Below are positions 18,327 through 28,611 of a stretch of DNA of 59,458 nucleotides, piece by piece. Numbering within the stretch: the stretch's first letter is position 1; every line of letters starts with the position of its first letter. Position numbers and translations under genes: made by a program. Source of the DNA: Motilimonas pumila (lineage in GTDB: Bacteria; Pseudomonadota; Gammaproteobacteria; Enterobacterales; CBDFNC01); NCBI RefSeq assembly GCF_003596335.1, contig NZ_QZCH01000026.1, positions 1-59,458 on the forward strand, read 5' to 3'. Under the pieces are notes generated by a model. That model saw nothing but the letters and a program-made list of their open reading frames with translations. It did not search any database and was not told the origin of the DNA.

Positions 18327-19604
18327 GTGGCTAAAAAGATCCAAGCAATTAGAGGCATGAATGATTGCCTACCTGAACAAACTCCCATTTGGCAAAAATT
18401 AGAGAACCACCTAAAGCAGGTTGTGAGCAGTTACGGTTACTCTGAAATTAGAATGCCAATCGTAGAAAGCACCGATTTGTTCAAGCGCTCGATCGGTGAT
18501 GTTACCGATATCGTTGAAAAAGAAATGTACACCTTTGATGACGGTGGCGACAGTTTGACGCTGCGACCAGAGGGCACCGCATCATGTGTTCGTGCCGGAA
18601 ATGAGCACGGTTTGCTCTATAACCAAGAACGCCGAATGTGGTACATGGGGCCGATGTTTCGTCATGAACGCCCTCAAAAAGGCCGCTACCGTCAGTTTCA
18701 CCAGTTCGGAGTGGAAGTATTTGGCATGGCGAGCGCTGACATTGATGCTGAGGTCATCTTGCTGACAGCACGGTTATGGCGAGAGCTTGGCATAGATAAA
18801 CACGTGGAATTACAGTTGAATTCGCTGGGCTCAAACGAAGCTCGTGCGGTGTATCGTGATGCTTTGGTTGAGTTTTTAACGCAACATGAAGCGAGCCTTG
18901 ATGAAGACAGCAAGCGACGCATGCATACCAACCCGATGCGGGTATTGGACTCAAAGAACCCTGATGTACAAGCCATTTTAGTTGATGCGCCAAAATTGTC
19001 TGATTATTTAGACGAAGAATCGGTGACACATTTTGCACAACTAAAAGCTTTGCTTGATGCCGCGGGTATTCAATACGTGGTGAATGAGCGTTTAGTGCGT
19101 GGACTTGATTACTACAATCGCACCGTGTTTGAATGGGTCACTGAAAGCTTAGGTGCGCAAGGTACTGTATGTGCCGGCGGGCGCTATGATGGCCTGGTTG
19201 AACAGCTTGGTGGCAAAGCCACTCCTGGCGTAGGCTTTGCTATGGGCATGGAGCGCTTAGTATTGATGCTTGAAGAGCTTGAACTTAATCAAGATATTGC
19301 CGCTGAAGTAGATATTTATACGGTTTTAGTTGGCGCCGGAACCGACATTCAGGGTATGTTATTGGCCGAGCAAGTCCGCAACCAGTTACCTGAGCTAAAA
19401 GTAATGAACCACTGTGGCGGCGGGAACTTTAAGAAACAGATGAAACGAGCAGACAAGTCAGGTGCTCGTTTAGCGTTGATTTTAGGTGAGTCAGAGCTTG
19501 AACAAAAGCAAGTCACCATTAAAGATTTGACAGGGAAGAACGAACAACAAACGGTAGCGATGGCTGAGGTAAGTACCCACATCACTAACATGTTAACGCA
19601 TTAA
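18327..19604 (+). CDS. hisS: Histidyl-tRNA synthetase
   Basis: Class II synthetase charging tRNA-His. The histidine-binding and class II motifs are all readable: [31 protein letters not shown] (motif 2), [22 protein letters not shown] and GFAMGMERL (motif 3), then the anticodon-binding C-terminal domain. The open frame reaches 18270, but the GTG at 18327 ([13 protein letters not shown]) matches E. coli HisS, has CGGAA six bases upstream and gives 425 residues; the longer form would run into the promoter. Confidence 0.96.
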   Translation: MAKKIQAIRGMNDCLPEQTPIWQKLENHLKQVVSSYGYSEIRMPIVESTDLFKRSIGDVTDIVEKEMYTFDDGGDSLTLRPEGTASCVRAGNEHGLLYNQERRMWYMGPMFRHERPQKGRYRQFHQFGVEVFGMASADIDAEVILLTARLWRELGIDKHVELQLNSLGSNEARAVYRDALVEFLTQHEASLDEDSKRRMHTNPMRVLDSKNPDVQAILVDAPKLSDYLDEESVTHFAQLKALLDAAGIQYVVNERLVRGLDYYNRTVFEWVTESLGAQGTVCAGGRYDGLVEQLGGKATPGVGFAMGMERLVLMLEELELNQDIAAEVDIYTVLVGAGTDIQGMLLAEQVRNQLPELKVMNHCGGGNFKKQMKRADKSGARLALILGESELEQKQVTIKDLTGKNEQQTVAMAEVSTHITNMLTH

Positions 19605-19616
19605 GGGGTAAGGCAA

Positions 19617-20264
19617 GTGCAATACGAAACGGAAGAGCAACAAGTAGAAGCGATAAAGAATTGGTGGAAAGAAAATGGCACAGCGGTCATTTTTGGTGCT
19701 GTCGTTGGTTTAGGTGGCCTATGGGGCTGGCGTTATTACAATGATGCTAAAATTGAAGCCCAAGAAGTGGCTTCTGCCGCTTATACTCAAACAATGGACG
19801 AGCTAGCGGTCAAAGGGCTTGATGCGGCAACTGAAACGCAAGCGTTTATTGATGCCAATAAAGACAATAACTACGCAGCACTTGCCGCGATGATGCTGGC
19901 TAAATCCGCAGTAGAAGCGGGTGAGTTTAAACAAGCCGAGCAGCAGCTACAGTGGATAAAGCAAAATAAAGCCAGCGACATTTTACTGGCAACGGTCAAC
20001 TTGCGTTTAGCGCGGGTACAGTCTCAATTGACCGAATACGATGCCGCTATTGCGACCTTGGCTGAAATTAAATCAGAAGCATTTCAGGCTAAAGCGTCTG
20101 AAGTTAAAGGTGATATTTACATGTTGCAAGGCAATGCAGAGCAAGCGCGTTCAGCATACCAAGCCGCGGTTGCAGCGGGTGGCGCGGTAAATAACCCCGC
20201 ATTACAAATAAAGTTAGACGATTTGGCAGCGCCAGCGTCGGCTGATGAGGCATTAAATGGATAA
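19617..20264 (+). CDS. yfgM: YfgM, ancillary SecYEG translocon protein
   Basis: Single-pass inner-membrane protein that in E. coli works with PpiD at the Sec translocon. A short cytoplasmic N terminus, a transmembrane helix (about residues 21-42, GTAVIFGAVVGLGGLWGW) and TPR-like helices in the periplasm are seen. It starts with GTG preceded by AAGG. It is 12 bases after hisS and overlaps bamB by eight bases, the standard hisS-yfgM-bamB-der operon. Confidence 0.92.
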   Translation: MQYETEEQQVEAIKNWWKENGTAVIFGAVVGLGGLWGWRYYNDAKIEAQEVASAAYTQTMDELAVKGLDAATETQAFIDANKDNNYAALAAMMLAKSAVEAGEFKQAEQQLQWIKQNKASDILLATVNLRLARVQSQLTEYDAAIATLAEIKSEAFQAKASEVKGDIYMLQGNAEQARSAYQAAVAAGGAVNNPALQIKLDDLAAPASADEALNG

Positions 20265-21438
20265 TTGGTTGAAAAAGATTGGCCTGGGCATTATTGCTGC
20301 AACTATGTTGCAAGGCTGTTCTTTATTCGATAGCGAAGAAGATGCGGTAGTCATGGCGGAGCTTCCGTCTATCACGCAAAGCTACCAGCCAGAGATCTTA
20401 TGGCAAGCCAGTGTTGGTAATGGCGTTGAGGACTATTACTCGCAGCTGCAACCTGCTGTGATCGATGGTTATTTATACGCAGCTGACCGTGACGGTTTGG
20501 TCAAATCGTTTGACCTAGAAACCGGCAAGCAGCGCTGGCAAGTGGATTTAAGCAAGCACGAGTCAAATGCGCTAAATCGTGGCCCTCGAATCTCAGGCGC
20601 GATTGCGGCAGGGTACGATGCCATTTACCTTGGCACGGAAAATGCCCAAGTATTTGCCCTTGACTATGACACGGGTGAAGTGCGCTGGGTAGCAGACCCT
20701 AAAGGTGAAGTGATTGCTAAACCGCTCGTGGTTGACAGCAAAGTCATCGTGCACACCAGCCGTGGCGACGTCTACGCGTTTGATGAGTATTCCGGTGAAT
20801 ACTTATGGGCTGTGCCTTTATCACAACCGGCATTAACCTTACGCAGTTCTTCCGAGCCCGTGGAAGTTGGCGGCGCAGTCATTTATGGTCGTGCTGACGG
20901 TAAGTTAGCCGCGGCATTTGTCAATAATGGCGTACCTATTTGGGAGCGTGCTATCGCGAGTCCGAAAGGGGCTACCGAGCTTGATCGTATCGTTGATGTT
21001 GACGCTAAGCCTATCGTTATAAACCAAGCCGTTTATGTTATTGCTTATAACGGCGAGTTAATGGCGATAAACTTAAGCGATGGCCAGACCTTGTGGAAAC
21101 GCAAATACTCGGCGTATAACTCAATGGATGTGGCCGGCTTTGTCTTGTTTGTCAGTGATGAAAAAGATCATTTATACGCGATTGATCGTCGAAGCGGCTC
21201 TGAAGTTTGGAGTAATACCCAATTAGAATACCGTGTGCTCACTTCTCCTGTTGTCGCAGGCTCATATATAATGGTGGGTGACAGCGAAGGCTATTTGCAT
21301 TGGCTAAATTGGGACGGAGAGTTTGTCGCTCAACAAGAGCTAGACAGCAAAGGTTTATACAGCGCGCCGATAATTGTAGATGATAAAATCATCTTACAAA
21401 CTCGCAGCGGTAAGATATTCGCGCTTAAAAAGCCGTAA
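20257..21438 (+). CDS. bamB: Outer-membrane assembly lipoprotein BamB
   Basis: Scaffold lipoprotein of the BAM complex that inserts beta-barrel proteins. A lipobox signal (MLQGC, Cys about 21) is followed by an eight-bladed PQQ-like beta-propeller; repeated blade motifs such as LYAADRDGLVKSFDLETGK and VFALDYDTGEVRW are clear. Length 393 matches E. coli (392). The BAM substrate porin at 50616 is a likely client. Confidence 0.95.
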   Translation: MDNWLKKIGLGIIAATMLQGCSLFDSEEDAVVMAELPSITQSYQPEILWQASVGNGVEDYYSQLQPAVIDGYLYAADRDGLVKSFDLETGKQRWQVDLSKHESNALNRGPRISGAIAAGYDAIYLGTENAQVFALDYDTGEVRWVADPKGEVIAKPLVVDSKVIVHTSRGDVYAFDEYSGEYLWAVPLSQPALTLRSSSEPVEVGGAVIYGRADGKLAAAFVNNGVPIWERAIASPKGATELDRIVDVDAKPIVINQAVYVIAYNGELMAINLSDGQTLWKRKYSAYNSMDVAGFVLFVSDEKDHLYAIDRRSGSEVWSNTQLEYRVLTSPVVAGSYIMVGDSEGYLHWLNWDGEFVAQQELDSKGLYSAPIIVDDKIILQTRSGKIFALKKP

Positions 21439-21482
21439 CGCATTAGTAGTCTGCTGCTCGATAGCAGCAAGTCAGTTTTTAG

Positions 21483-21514
21483 ATAGCCCCTCTTGAGGGG
21501 CTATTGTTATTTTA
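21483..21514 (+). terminator. bamB terminator
   Basis: ATAGCCCCTC/GAGGGGCTAT hairpin with an almost closed loop, followed by TGTTATTTTA. It lies between bamB and der, so der may rely partly on read-through or its own promoter. Confidence 0.7.
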
Positions 21515-21527
21515 TAGGATCTATCAA

Positions 21528-23003
21528 ATGTTACCTGTACTCGCCTTGGTTGGCCGTCCAAATGTCGGCAAATCAACCTTGTTCAACCGTCTTACTCGTA
21601 CTCGTGATGCATTAGTTGCTAACTTTCCTGGCTTAACGCGGGATCGCAAATACGGCCAGGCTAATGTTGCAGACCATGAGTTTATTGTGGTCGATACTGG
21701 CGGTATTACAGGTGATGAAGAAGGCATTGACGCGCTGATGGCCGGACAATCGTTGCAAGCGATTGAAGAGGCTGATGCCGTATTTTTCTTAGTTGACGCA
21801 AGAGCCGGTTTGACCGTTGCAGACGAAGCGATCGCTATGCACCTGCGCAAACAAGAGAAGAAGGTATTCTTGGTTGCTAATAAAACTGACGGTATTGATG
21901 CTGATTCCGCAACGGGTGAGTTCTACGCCTTAGCTTTAGGCGAAGTTTACCAAATTGCTGCCGCCCACGGTAAAGGTGTGCGTAGTTTGATTGAAAAGGC
22001 ACTGGATGGCTTTGAAATAGAACGCGATGAAGACGAGCTTGAAGGCCTTGAAGATGCATTGAGTAATGAGCCTGAAGAATTCGAGGCTTTAACTGACGAA
22101 GAAGCTGAGCAAGAAGCGCAAGCGTTTGCTGATATGCCGATTAAGCTGGCCATTATTGGTCGGCCAAACGTGGGTAAGTCGACACTGACTAACCGTATCC
22201 TTGGTGAAGAACGGGTTTTGGTATTTGATGCACCTGGTACTACGCGAGATAGTATTTACATTCCAATGGAGCGAGATGAGCAAGAGTACGTGCTGATTGA
22301 TACCGCAGGGGTAAGAAGGCGTAAAAAAGTTTATGAAACTGTCGAAAAATTCTCGGTGATTAAGACCTTAAAAGCGATTGAAGACGCCAACGTTGTGATG
22401 CTGGTGATTGATGCCAGAGAGAATATTTCGGATCAAGACTTGAGCTTATTAGGCTTTACGCTTAACGCTGGACGTTCTTTGGTGGTGGTAATTAATAAGT
22501 GGGATGGCCTAGACTCTGAGATTAAAGAACGTGTGAAAAGTGAATTAGACCGCCGCCTCGGTTTTATTGACTTTGCTCGAGTGCACTTTATTTCTGCGTT
22601 GCATGGCACTGGTGTAGGGCACTTGTTTGAGTCTGTTCAAGAAGCCTACCGTTCAGCCACTAAGCGAGTTTCGACGTCTATGCTGACGCGTATTATGCAA
22701 ATGGCTGCAGACGATCATCAACCGCCTTTAGTTCGGGGACGACGGGTTAAGTTGCGTTATGCTCATGCTGGTGGTTATAACCCGCCGCGTATCATTGTGC
22801 ACGGTAACCAAGTGTCTTCGTTGCCTGATTCTTACAAGCGTTATCTAATGAACTACTTTAGAAAGTCATTAGATATTATGGGGACGCCGATTCGCGTTGA
22901 GTTTAAAGAAGGTGACAACCCTTTTGCTGGAAGGAAAAATAAGCTGACGGCATCGCAAGAGCGCAAACGTAAGCGTTTAATGAAATTCCATAAAAAGAGT
23001 TAA
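21528..23003 (+). CDS. der: GTPase Der (EngA), 50S ribosome assembly
   Basis: Essential double-GTPase for 50S maturation. Two G domains are seen, each with GRPNVGKST (near residues 8 and 210), DTGG / DTAG switch motifs and NKTD / NKWD specificity motifs. An acidic linker (about 165-200) joins them and a KH-like C-terminal domain ends in a basic tail. The ATG at 21528 (MLPVLALVG) has AGGAT seven bases upstream; the longer frame from 21504 is not used. 491 residues. Confidence 0.96.
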   Translation: MLPVLALVGRPNVGKSTLFNRLTRTRDALVANFPGLTRDRKYGQANVADHEFIVVDTGGITGDEEGIDALMAGQSLQAIEEADAVFFLVDARAGLTVADEAIAMHLRKQEKKVFLVANKTDGIDADSATGEFYALALGEVYQIAAAHGKGVRSLIEKALDGFEIERDEDELEGLEDALSNEPEEFEALTDEEAEQEAQAFADMPIKLAIIGRPNVGKSTLTNRILGEERVLVFDAPGTTRDSIYIPMERDEQEYVLIDTAGVRRRKKVYETVEKFSVIKTLKAIEDANVVMLVIDARENISDQDLSLLGFTLNAGRSLVVVINKWDGLDSEIKERVKSELDRRLGFIDFARVHFISALHGTGVGHLFESVQEAYRSATKRVSTSMLTRIMQMAADDHQPPLVRGRRVKLRYAHAGGYNPPRIIVHGNQVSSLPDSYKRYLMNYFRKSLDIMGTPIRVEFKEGDNPFAGRKNKLTASQERKRKRLMKFHKKS

Positions 23004-23016
23004 ACAGGAGAGCGCA

Positions 23017-23244
23017 ATGAAAGAATTAGCTTGTCCCAGTTGTCAGCAAATTATGACGTATCAAGGTAAGTTTGTTTATCAATGCGCTGCTTGTGAACAA
23101 GGTTATCAAGCACAGGTACACTGTGATCAGTGTGGTGACCGCCTTGAGCTGTTAAAGGCCTGCGGTGCTGTAGATTTCTTTTGCAATCAATGTAATGAAA
23201 TGAAATCTAAATCCAGCGCGGATTACCGGCTGACGCCGCAATAA
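23017..23244 (+). CDS. yfgJ: YfgJ-like zinc-ribbon protein
   Basis: A 75-residue zinc-ribbon protein with four CxxC pairs (CPSC, CAAC, CDQC, CNQC), each able to help form a rubredoxin-type knuckle. It resembles E. coli YfgJ and has the same place between der and xseA. Function unknown. The start has AGGAG about eight bases upstream, 13 bases after the der stop. Confidence 0.85.
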   Translation: MKELACPSCQQIMTYQGKFVYQCAACEQGYQAQVHCDQCGDRLELLKACGAVDFFCNQCNEMKSKSSADYRLTPQ

Positions 23245-23262
23245 GCCCTTCTCAATACCTTT

Positions 23263-23291
23263 ACGCTGCCTTGATGACAGGCAGCGTTTTT
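23263..23291 (+). terminator. Terminator after the yfgJ-like gene
   Basis: ACGCTGCCT/AGGCAGCGT hairpin followed by five T residues, closing the der transcript. Confidence 0.85.
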
Positions 23292-23438
23292 ACAAGTTCA
23301 CGCCTTGTCATTTCTGCAACCGCTTTTATTTATCAAATACTGTTTTGTTTTATTTGGCTCAGTGGAGAATAGAGGTATTTTCCGGCTGAATTACGGTTGT
23401 ATCTAAGGTCAATATAAAGTCAAAATAAAGGGATAATC

Positions 23439-23909
23439 ATGCCAGCAAGACAAACACTCAGCTTTGCAGCGCAACATGCGCTGATTTTACAACAGAACTT
23501 TGAGCGTTGTTTTGGGGCCCCTTTGATTGCAAAACCCATTGCATCTGCTGATTTATTGCAAGCCTTACAGCAGGCAGATTTTGCATTAGTCTCCCATGGC
23601 ACGCAGGCCGATCCTGTATTTAATTTTGCGAATACCACGGCCCTTAGTTTGTTTGAAATGGACTTAGCAAGCTTTACCCAGCTTCCTTCTCGCTATTCTG
23701 CACAAGCCGTGACGCAAGCAGAGCGTAATCAGCTATTAGCACAGGTGAGTGAGGATGGGTACATAGATAATTACACTGGTGTCCGTATTTCTGCCAGTGG
23801 CAAACGGTTTTATATTGAACAAGCTAAAGTGTGGAATTTGTACGACCAACAGCAAAAATACTATGGCCAAGCGGCCATGTTTCATTCTTGGCGTTGGTTA
23901 TCACAATAG
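23439..23909 (+). CDS. MEKHLA-domain protein (PAS-like)
   Basis: A 156-residue cytoplasmic protein that I assign to the MEKHLA family, a PAS-related fold. The recognisable stretch is DPVFNFANTTALSLFEMD, then LPSRYSAQ, then RISASGKRFYIEQAKVWN. No output domain or signal peptide is present, so it may be a stand-alone sensor or binder; role unknown. It is a single gene, tail-to-tail with xseA with one base between stops, and inserted between yfgJ and xseA compared with E. coli. Confidence 0.75.
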   Translation: MPARQTLSFAAQHALILQQNFERCFGAPLIAKPIASADLLQALQQADFALVSHGTQADPVFNFANTTALSLFEMDLASFTQLPSRYSAQAVTQAERNQLLAQVSEDGYIDNYTGVRISASGKRFYIEQAKVWNLYDQQQKYYGQAAMFHSWRWLSQ

Positions 23910-23910
23910 T

Positions 23911-25245
23911 TTATTTGGTAAGTTTCTTCGACACGACCTCTGAGGTAATAATCCCATCTGTCACTTGAGTGGTGATGCGCTCACCTGAGTTGACCTGGGC
24001 TGTACTGCGAATTAACTTGCCCTGCTTATCCGATGAAATTGAGTAGCCTCGGCTAAGCGTGGCGAGTGGACTCACTGTGTTGAGTTGCTGCATTTGTTGG
24101 TGTTGTTGTGATTGTTTTTGGCTTAATAATACTTGCATCGCTTGGCTAAGGCGCTGCTTAGCTTGTTGATGGCGTAAACGGTATTGTTGCAAAGTTTGCT
24201 GCGGACTAAATTGTTTAAGCTTTGCTTCAGCCATGGCCAATCGTTTATCTCCTTGAGTTAATTGTCGTTGCATACTTTGATGCAATCGCATTGTCAGCTC
24301 ATCGCAGCGTTGAGATTGCATCTGTAATTGCGTTTGCGGCGAGTATTGCTGCATCTTTTGTTCAAGATGAAGTAAAGTTTGTTTGTGCTTACTTAAGCGC
24401 AGCTGCAAAGTGGCAACGAGTTGATTTTCAAGAGTGCGGATTTGCTGCTGCCATTGCTCAGCACTTTGGCTGAGAATCTCTGCTGCCGCAGAAGGCGTAG
24501 CGGCCCTTACATCGGCGACAAAGTCACTGATGGTCACATCTACTTCATGGCCAACGGCGCTAATGATAGGGATACGGCTATTGAAAATAGCCCGTGCAAC
24601 GTCGGCCTCGTTAAAGCACCATAAGTCTTCTAAGGATCCGCCGCCGCGGCCAAACACCAACACGTCTACTTCGTTGCGAGTATTGGCTAAGGTTAATGCT
24701 TGTACCAAGCTTTGTGTAGCCGCTTTACCTTGTACTTGGCTTGGGTAAACGATAATGCTTAATGCGGGGTTACGGCGCTTTAATACTGACACGATATCGT
24801 GCAAGGCCGCGCCAGTAGCCGAAGTAATAATGCCGACGCTTTTTGGCATGGAAGGTAATGTTTGTTTGTGTTGATTGGCAAACAGGCCTTCAGCCGCGAG
24901 GCGCATTTTTAATTGTTCAAACTCTTGCTGCAGAAGGCCATCACCTTCAGGAGCCATCGACTCGATTATCAGTTGATAGTCGCCACGAGGCTCGTACAAG
25001 CTTAGTTTAGCTCGAACCAGTACCTGCATCCCGTTCGCCGGCTTAAAGCTGACTTTTCGATTAGCCCCGCGAAACATTGCTGCTTTTACTTGTGCTTGGC
25101 TGTCTTTTAAGGTGAGGTACCAATGACCAGAAGCTGCCATGGCCAGGTTAGAAATTTCACCGCTGAGCCACACCGTACCTAGACCAGATTCTAATAACTG
25201 TTTCACTGCACGGTTAAGGTGGCTAACGGAATAAACGCTGTTCAT
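23911..25245 (-). CDS. xseA: Exodeoxyribonuclease VII large subunit
   Basis: Catalytic subunit of ExoVII, which digests single-stranded DNA. An OB-fold (about residues 10-105, WLSGEISNLAMAASGHWYLTLKD) precedes the catalytic core (about 115-320) with VFGRGGGSLEDLWCFNE and AVGHEVDVTISDFVAD. A long coiled-coil with Gln-rich heptads fills the rest. The open frame continues 34 codons upstream, but the ATG at 25245 (MNSVYSVSHLN) fits the family and has AAGG six bases upstream. 444 residues. It diverges from guaB; xseB is not in this window. Confidence 0.94.
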   Translation of the reverse strand: MNSVYSVSHLNRAVKQLLESGLGTVWLSGEISNLAMAASGHWYLTLKDSQAQVKAAMFRGANRKVSFKPANGMQVLVRAKLSLYEPRGDYQLIIESMAPEGDGLLQQEFEQLKMRLAAEGLFANQHKQTLPSMPKSVGIITSATGAALHDIVSVLKRRNPALSIIVYPSQVQGKAATQSLVQALTLANTRNEVDVLVFGRGGGSLEDLWCFNEADVARAIFNSRIPIISAVGHEVDVTISDFVADVRAATPSAAAEILSQSAEQWQQQIRTLENQLVATLQLRLSKHKQTLLHLEQKMQQYSPQTQLQMQSQRCDELTMRLHQSMQRQLTQGDKRLAMAEAKLKQFSPQQTLQQYRLRHQQAKQRLSQAMQVLLSQKQSQQHQQMQQLNTVSPLATLSRGYSISSDKQGKLIRSTAQVNSGERITTQVTDGIITSEVVSKKLTK

Positions 25246-25331
25246 GGCAAACCTTGTAGCAAGAAAAACGGCTATGATAGCATTTGACGCCACGATGCAA
25301 ATATGAGTATTAAAATAGTTGCAAATTATAT

Positions 25332-25360
25332 TTGTGAAATAGCGCACAAAGCCATATAAT
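25332..25360 (+). promoter_or_regulatory. guaB promoter
   Basis: TTGTGA (25332-25337) and a perfect TATAAT (25355-25360) are spaced by 17 bases, with the +1 near 25367 and the guaB ATG at 25407. It should drive the guaBA operon. I see no clear PurR operator here. Confidence 0.6.
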
Positions 25361-25406
25361 CCAGTCGCAATATTCTACTCCCAACCACCTTTGTTGAGAT
25401 ATTGCA

Positions 25407-26870
25407 ATGCTGAGAATCGCGAAAGAAGCTTTAACCTTTGATGACGTACTATTGGTACCGGCTCACTCACAGGTTCTACCTAATACGGCTAACCTGTCTA
25501 CTCGTCTTACCCGTAAAATTACCATGAACATTCCAGTTGTCTCTGCGGCAATGGATACTGTAACTGAAGCGCGCTTCGCCATTGCATTGGCGCAAGAGGG
25601 CGGCATTGGTTTTATTCATAAGAATATGTCAATCGAAGCACAAGCTGAGCAAGTGCGTTTGGTTAAAATCTATGAAAGCGGTGTAGTGGCAAATCCTATT
25701 ACTGTTTCTCCTGAAATGACATTGCGTGAAATTCAAACGTTGACCGAGCAACATGGCTTTGCCGGTTACCCTGTGGTTGAAGGCGATGACGTTGTTGGTA
25801 TTGTGACTAGCCGTGACGTGCGTTTTGAAGAAGATCTTTCTATTCCTGTGTCAGCAGTTATGACTAAAAAAGATCGCTTAGTCACAGTAAAAGCAGATAC
25901 CCCACGTGAAGAAGTATTAAAACTGATGCACGATAACCGTATTGAAAAAGTACTGGTAGTGAACGATAAGTTTAAGCTGCAAGGCATGATTACGGTAAAA
26001 GATTTCCAAAAAGCGGAGCGTAAACCGCACGCTTGTAAAGATGAGCTGGGTCGTCTTCGTGTAGGCGCTGCAGTCGGTGCTGGCGCTGGCAATGAAGAGC
26101 GTATTGCTGCACTTGTTGCTGCAGGTGTAGACGTGCTATTGATTGACTCTTCACATGGTCACTCTGAAGGCGTACTGCAACGTATTCGTGAGACCCGTGA
26201 AGCTTACCCAGATTTACAAATTATTGGCGGTAACGTAGCAACCGGTGAAGGTGCTAAAGCCCTTGTCGCTGCTGGTGTGGACGCAGTAAAAGTAGGTATT
26301 GGCCCGGGTTCAATTTGTACTACTCGTATCGTAACCGGTTGTGGTGTACCACAAATCACGGCTATCTCTGACGCGGTTGACGCCCTAGAAGGTACAGGTA
26401 TTCCTGTGATTGCAGATGGCGGCATTCGTTTCTCTGGTGATATCGCCAAGGCCATAGTTGCTGGCGCAAGCTGCGTCATGATGGGCTCGATGTTTGCCGG
26501 TACTGAAGAAGCGCCTGGTGAAGTAATTTTATACCAAGGTCGTTCATTTAAGTCTTACCGCGGCATGGGCTCTTTGGGTGCCATGTCTAAAGGTTCATCA
26601 GACCGTTACTTCCAATCAGATAACGCGGCAGACAAGCTAGTACCAGAAGGCATTGAAGGCCGTGTACCTTACAAAGGTCGCCTAAAAGAAATTGTGCACC
26701 AGCAAATGGGTGGCTTACGCTCTTCGATGGGCTTAACCGGCAGTGCTACCATTGATGAAATGCGCACTAAGCCACAATTTGTCAAAATCACCAGTGCAGG
26801 TATGGGCGAGAGCCACGTGCACGATGTAACCATCAGTAAAGAAGCGCCAAACTATCGCAGTGGCGGCTAA
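25407..26870 (+). CDS. guaB: Inosine-5'-monophosphate dehydrogenase
   Basis: NAD-dependent oxidation of IMP to XMP, the committed step to GMP. A TIM barrel carries two CBS domains (about residues 93-205) and the catalytic Cys304 in GSICTTR, the flap RGMGSLGAM and the C-terminal [14 protein letters not shown] segment. 487 residues, as in E. coli (488). First gene of the guaBA pair, with a hairpin before guaA. Confidence 0.97.
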   Translation: MLRIAKEALTFDDVLLVPAHSQVLPNTANLSTRLTRKITMNIPVVSAAMDTVTEARFAIALAQEGGIGFIHKNMSIEAQAEQVRLVKIYESGVVANPITVSPEMTLREIQTLTEQHGFAGYPVVEGDDVVGIVTSRDVRFEEDLSIPVSAVMTKKDRLVTVKADTPREEVLKLMHDNRIEKVLVVNDKFKLQGMITVKDFQKAERKPHACKDELGRLRVGAAVGAGAGNEERIAALVAAGVDVLLIDSSHGHSEGVLQRIRETREAYPDLQIIGGNVATGEGAKALVAAGVDAVKVGIGPGSICTTRIVTGCGVPQITAISDAVDALEGTGIPVIADGGIRFSGDIAKAIVAGASCVMMGSMFAGTEEAPGEVILYQGRSFKSYRGMGSLGAMSKGSSDRYFQSDNAADKLVPEGIEGRVPYKGRLKEIVHQQMGGLRSSMGLTGSATIDEMRTKPQFVKITSAGMGESHVHDVTISKEAPNYRSGG

Positions 26871-26885
26871 GCTGACGAATAATTA

Positions 26886-26921
26886 GACCAAGGCGGCCAA
26901 CTGGCCGTCTTTGTCATTTTT
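26886..26921 (+). terminator. guaB-guaA intercistronic hairpin (terminator or attenuator)
   Basis: A long, slightly imperfect stem (GACcAAGGCGGCC / GGCCGTCTTtGTC, loop AACT) is followed by ATTTTTAATG. It looks like an intrinsic terminator, yet guaA has no other clear promoter in the 35 bases to its start, so it more likely reduces than stops transcription. Confidence 0.6.
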
Positions 26922-26955
26922 AATGAAATCTTTTTTGCCTGGAGTTGCAGGAAAT

Positions 26956-28536
26956 ATGACTAAAAACATCCACGATCATCGTATTCTTATTTTGGACTTT
27001 GGCTCTCAATATACTCAGTTAATTGCGCGTCGAATTCGTGAAATTGGCGTTTACTGTGAACTTTGGAGCTGGGATGTCGAAGAAGCTGACATCAAAGAGT
27101 TTAACCCTAACGGTATTATCCTTGCGGGCGGCCCAGAAAGTGTGACTGCTGAAGGCTCGCCACGTGCTCCTGAATATGTGTTTAATGCCGGTGTACCTGT
27201 ATTGGGTATTTGTTACGGCATGCAAACCATGTCGAAACAATTGGGTGGCGAAGTCATCAAGGGCGAAGGCGAAGGCGAATTTGGTTACGCCCAAGTTGAG
27301 GTACAAACTCAATCGCAATTATTCCAAGCAATTGAAGACGCAGTGTCTGCAGATGGTAAACCTTTGCTCGACGTGTGGATGAGCCACGGTGACAAAGTAT
27401 CACAAATCCCCGAAGGCTTTGTTACGGTTGCTAACACGGCGACTTGTCAATTTGCGGCAATGGCTAATGAAGAGAAGAAATTCTACGGCGTACAGTTTCA
27501 CCCAGAAGTAACTCATACTCGTCAAGGTGAGCGCATGCTGTCTCACTTTGTAAAAGACATTTGTGGTTGTGACGCGTTGTGGACGTCAGCGTCAATTATT
27601 GAAGATGCTGTTGCTCGCATTAAAGAGCAAGTCGGTGACGACGAGGTTATTCTCGGTTTGTCTGGTGGCGTTGATTCATCGGTTGTAGCCATGCTTATTC
27701 AACGTGCTATTGGTGATAAACTGACCTGTGTGTTTGTCGATAACGGTTTATTACGTTTGAACGAAGGTCAGCAAGTCATGGAGATGTTCGGTGACCACTT
27801 TGGTTTGAACATTGTGCATGTTGATGCCGAAAATCGTTTCCTTGATGCGATGGCTGGGCAAAGTGATCCTGAACAAAAGCGTAAAACGATTGGCCATGTT
27901 TTTGTTGATATCTTTGATGAAGAGTCGAAGAAACTATCAAGCGCAAAGTGGTTAGCGCAAGGTACCATTTACCCTGATGTTATTGAATCTGCAGCCTCTA
28001 AAACTGGCAAGGCACATGTAATCAAGTCACACCATAACGTAGGCGGTTTGCCTGATGACATGGAAATGGGCTTGGTTGAACCTTTGCGTGAGCTATTTAA
28101 AGATGAAGTGCGCAAGATTGGCCTAGAGCTTGGCCTGCCATATGACATGCTGTATCGTCATCCATTCCCTGGTCCTGGTTTGGGTGTGCGCGTTCTAGGT
28201 GAAGTGAAAAAAGAATACTGTGACTTACTTCGCCGCGCCGATGCTATCTTTATCGAAGAGCTGCATAAAGCTGACCTATACCATAAAGTAAGCCAAGCCT
28301 TCGTGGTTTTCTTACCTGTGCGTTCGGTAGGCGTAATGGGCGATTGTCGTAAGTACGATTGGGTGGTATCACTGCGTTGTGTTGAAACTATCGATTTTAT
28401 GACGGCGCGTTGGTCACACCTGCCATATGAGTTAATCGGCCATGTATCTAACCGCATCATTAACGAAATTGATGGCATCTCAAGGGTTGTGTACGATGTT
28501 TCAGGCAAACCACCTGCGACGATTGAGTGGGAATAA
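26956..28536 (+). CDS. guaA: GMP synthase (glutamine-hydrolysing)
   Basis: Aminates XMP to GMP with glutamine and ATP. The class I glutaminase has Cys86 (GICYGMQTM) and the His/Glu pair in [11 protein letters not shown]. The ATP-pyrophosphatase P-loop SGGVDSS (about residue 233) and C-terminal dimerisation domain follow. The ATG at 26956 has AGGAA close upstream; the frame's earlier ATGs overlap the guaB hairpin and are not used. 526 residues (E. coli 525). The 3' end of guaA is a known target of some genomic-island integrases; see the decayed region after it. Confidence 0.97.
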   Translation: MTKNIHDHRILILDFGSQYTQLIARRIREIGVYCELWSWDVEEADIKEFNPNGIILAGGPESVTAEGSPRAPEYVFNAGVPVLGICYGMQTMSKQLGGEVIKGEGEGEFGYAQVEVQTQSQLFQAIEDAVSADGKPLLDVWMSHGDKVSQIPEGFVTVANTATCQFAAMANEEKKFYGVQFHPEVTHTRQGERMLSHFVKDICGCDALWTSASIIEDAVARIKEQVGDDEVILGLSGGVDSSVVAMLIQRAIGDKLTCVFVDNGLLRLNEGQQVMEMFGDHFGLNIVHVDAENRFLDAMAGQSDPEQKRKTIGHVFVDIFDEESKKLSSAKWLAQGTIYPDVIESAASKTGKAHVIKSHHNVGGLPDDMEMGLVEPLRELFKDEVRKIGLELGLPYDMLYRHPFPGPGLGVRVLGEVKKEYCDLLRRADAIFIEELHKADLYHKVSQAFVVFLPVRSVGVMGDCRKYDWVVSLRCVETIDFMTARWSHLPYELIGHVSNRIINEIDGISRVVYDVSGKPPATIEWE

Positions 28537-28583
28537 TCCTCCGTTTAGCAAGCGCTGGCACTAACAGGCAATAAACTACACTT

Positions 28584-28611
28584 AAGTCCGCGTAGCTGCG
28601 GACTTTTTTTG
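28584..28611 (+). terminator. guaA terminator
   Basis: AAGTCCGC/GCGGACTT hairpin with a six-base loop and seven T residues, a strong intrinsic terminator 48 bases after guaA. Confidence 0.9.

Noticed and set aside
24222..24748. Plus-strand frames opposite xseA
   Set aside because: They are shadows of the well-supported exonuclease VII gene on the minus strand.
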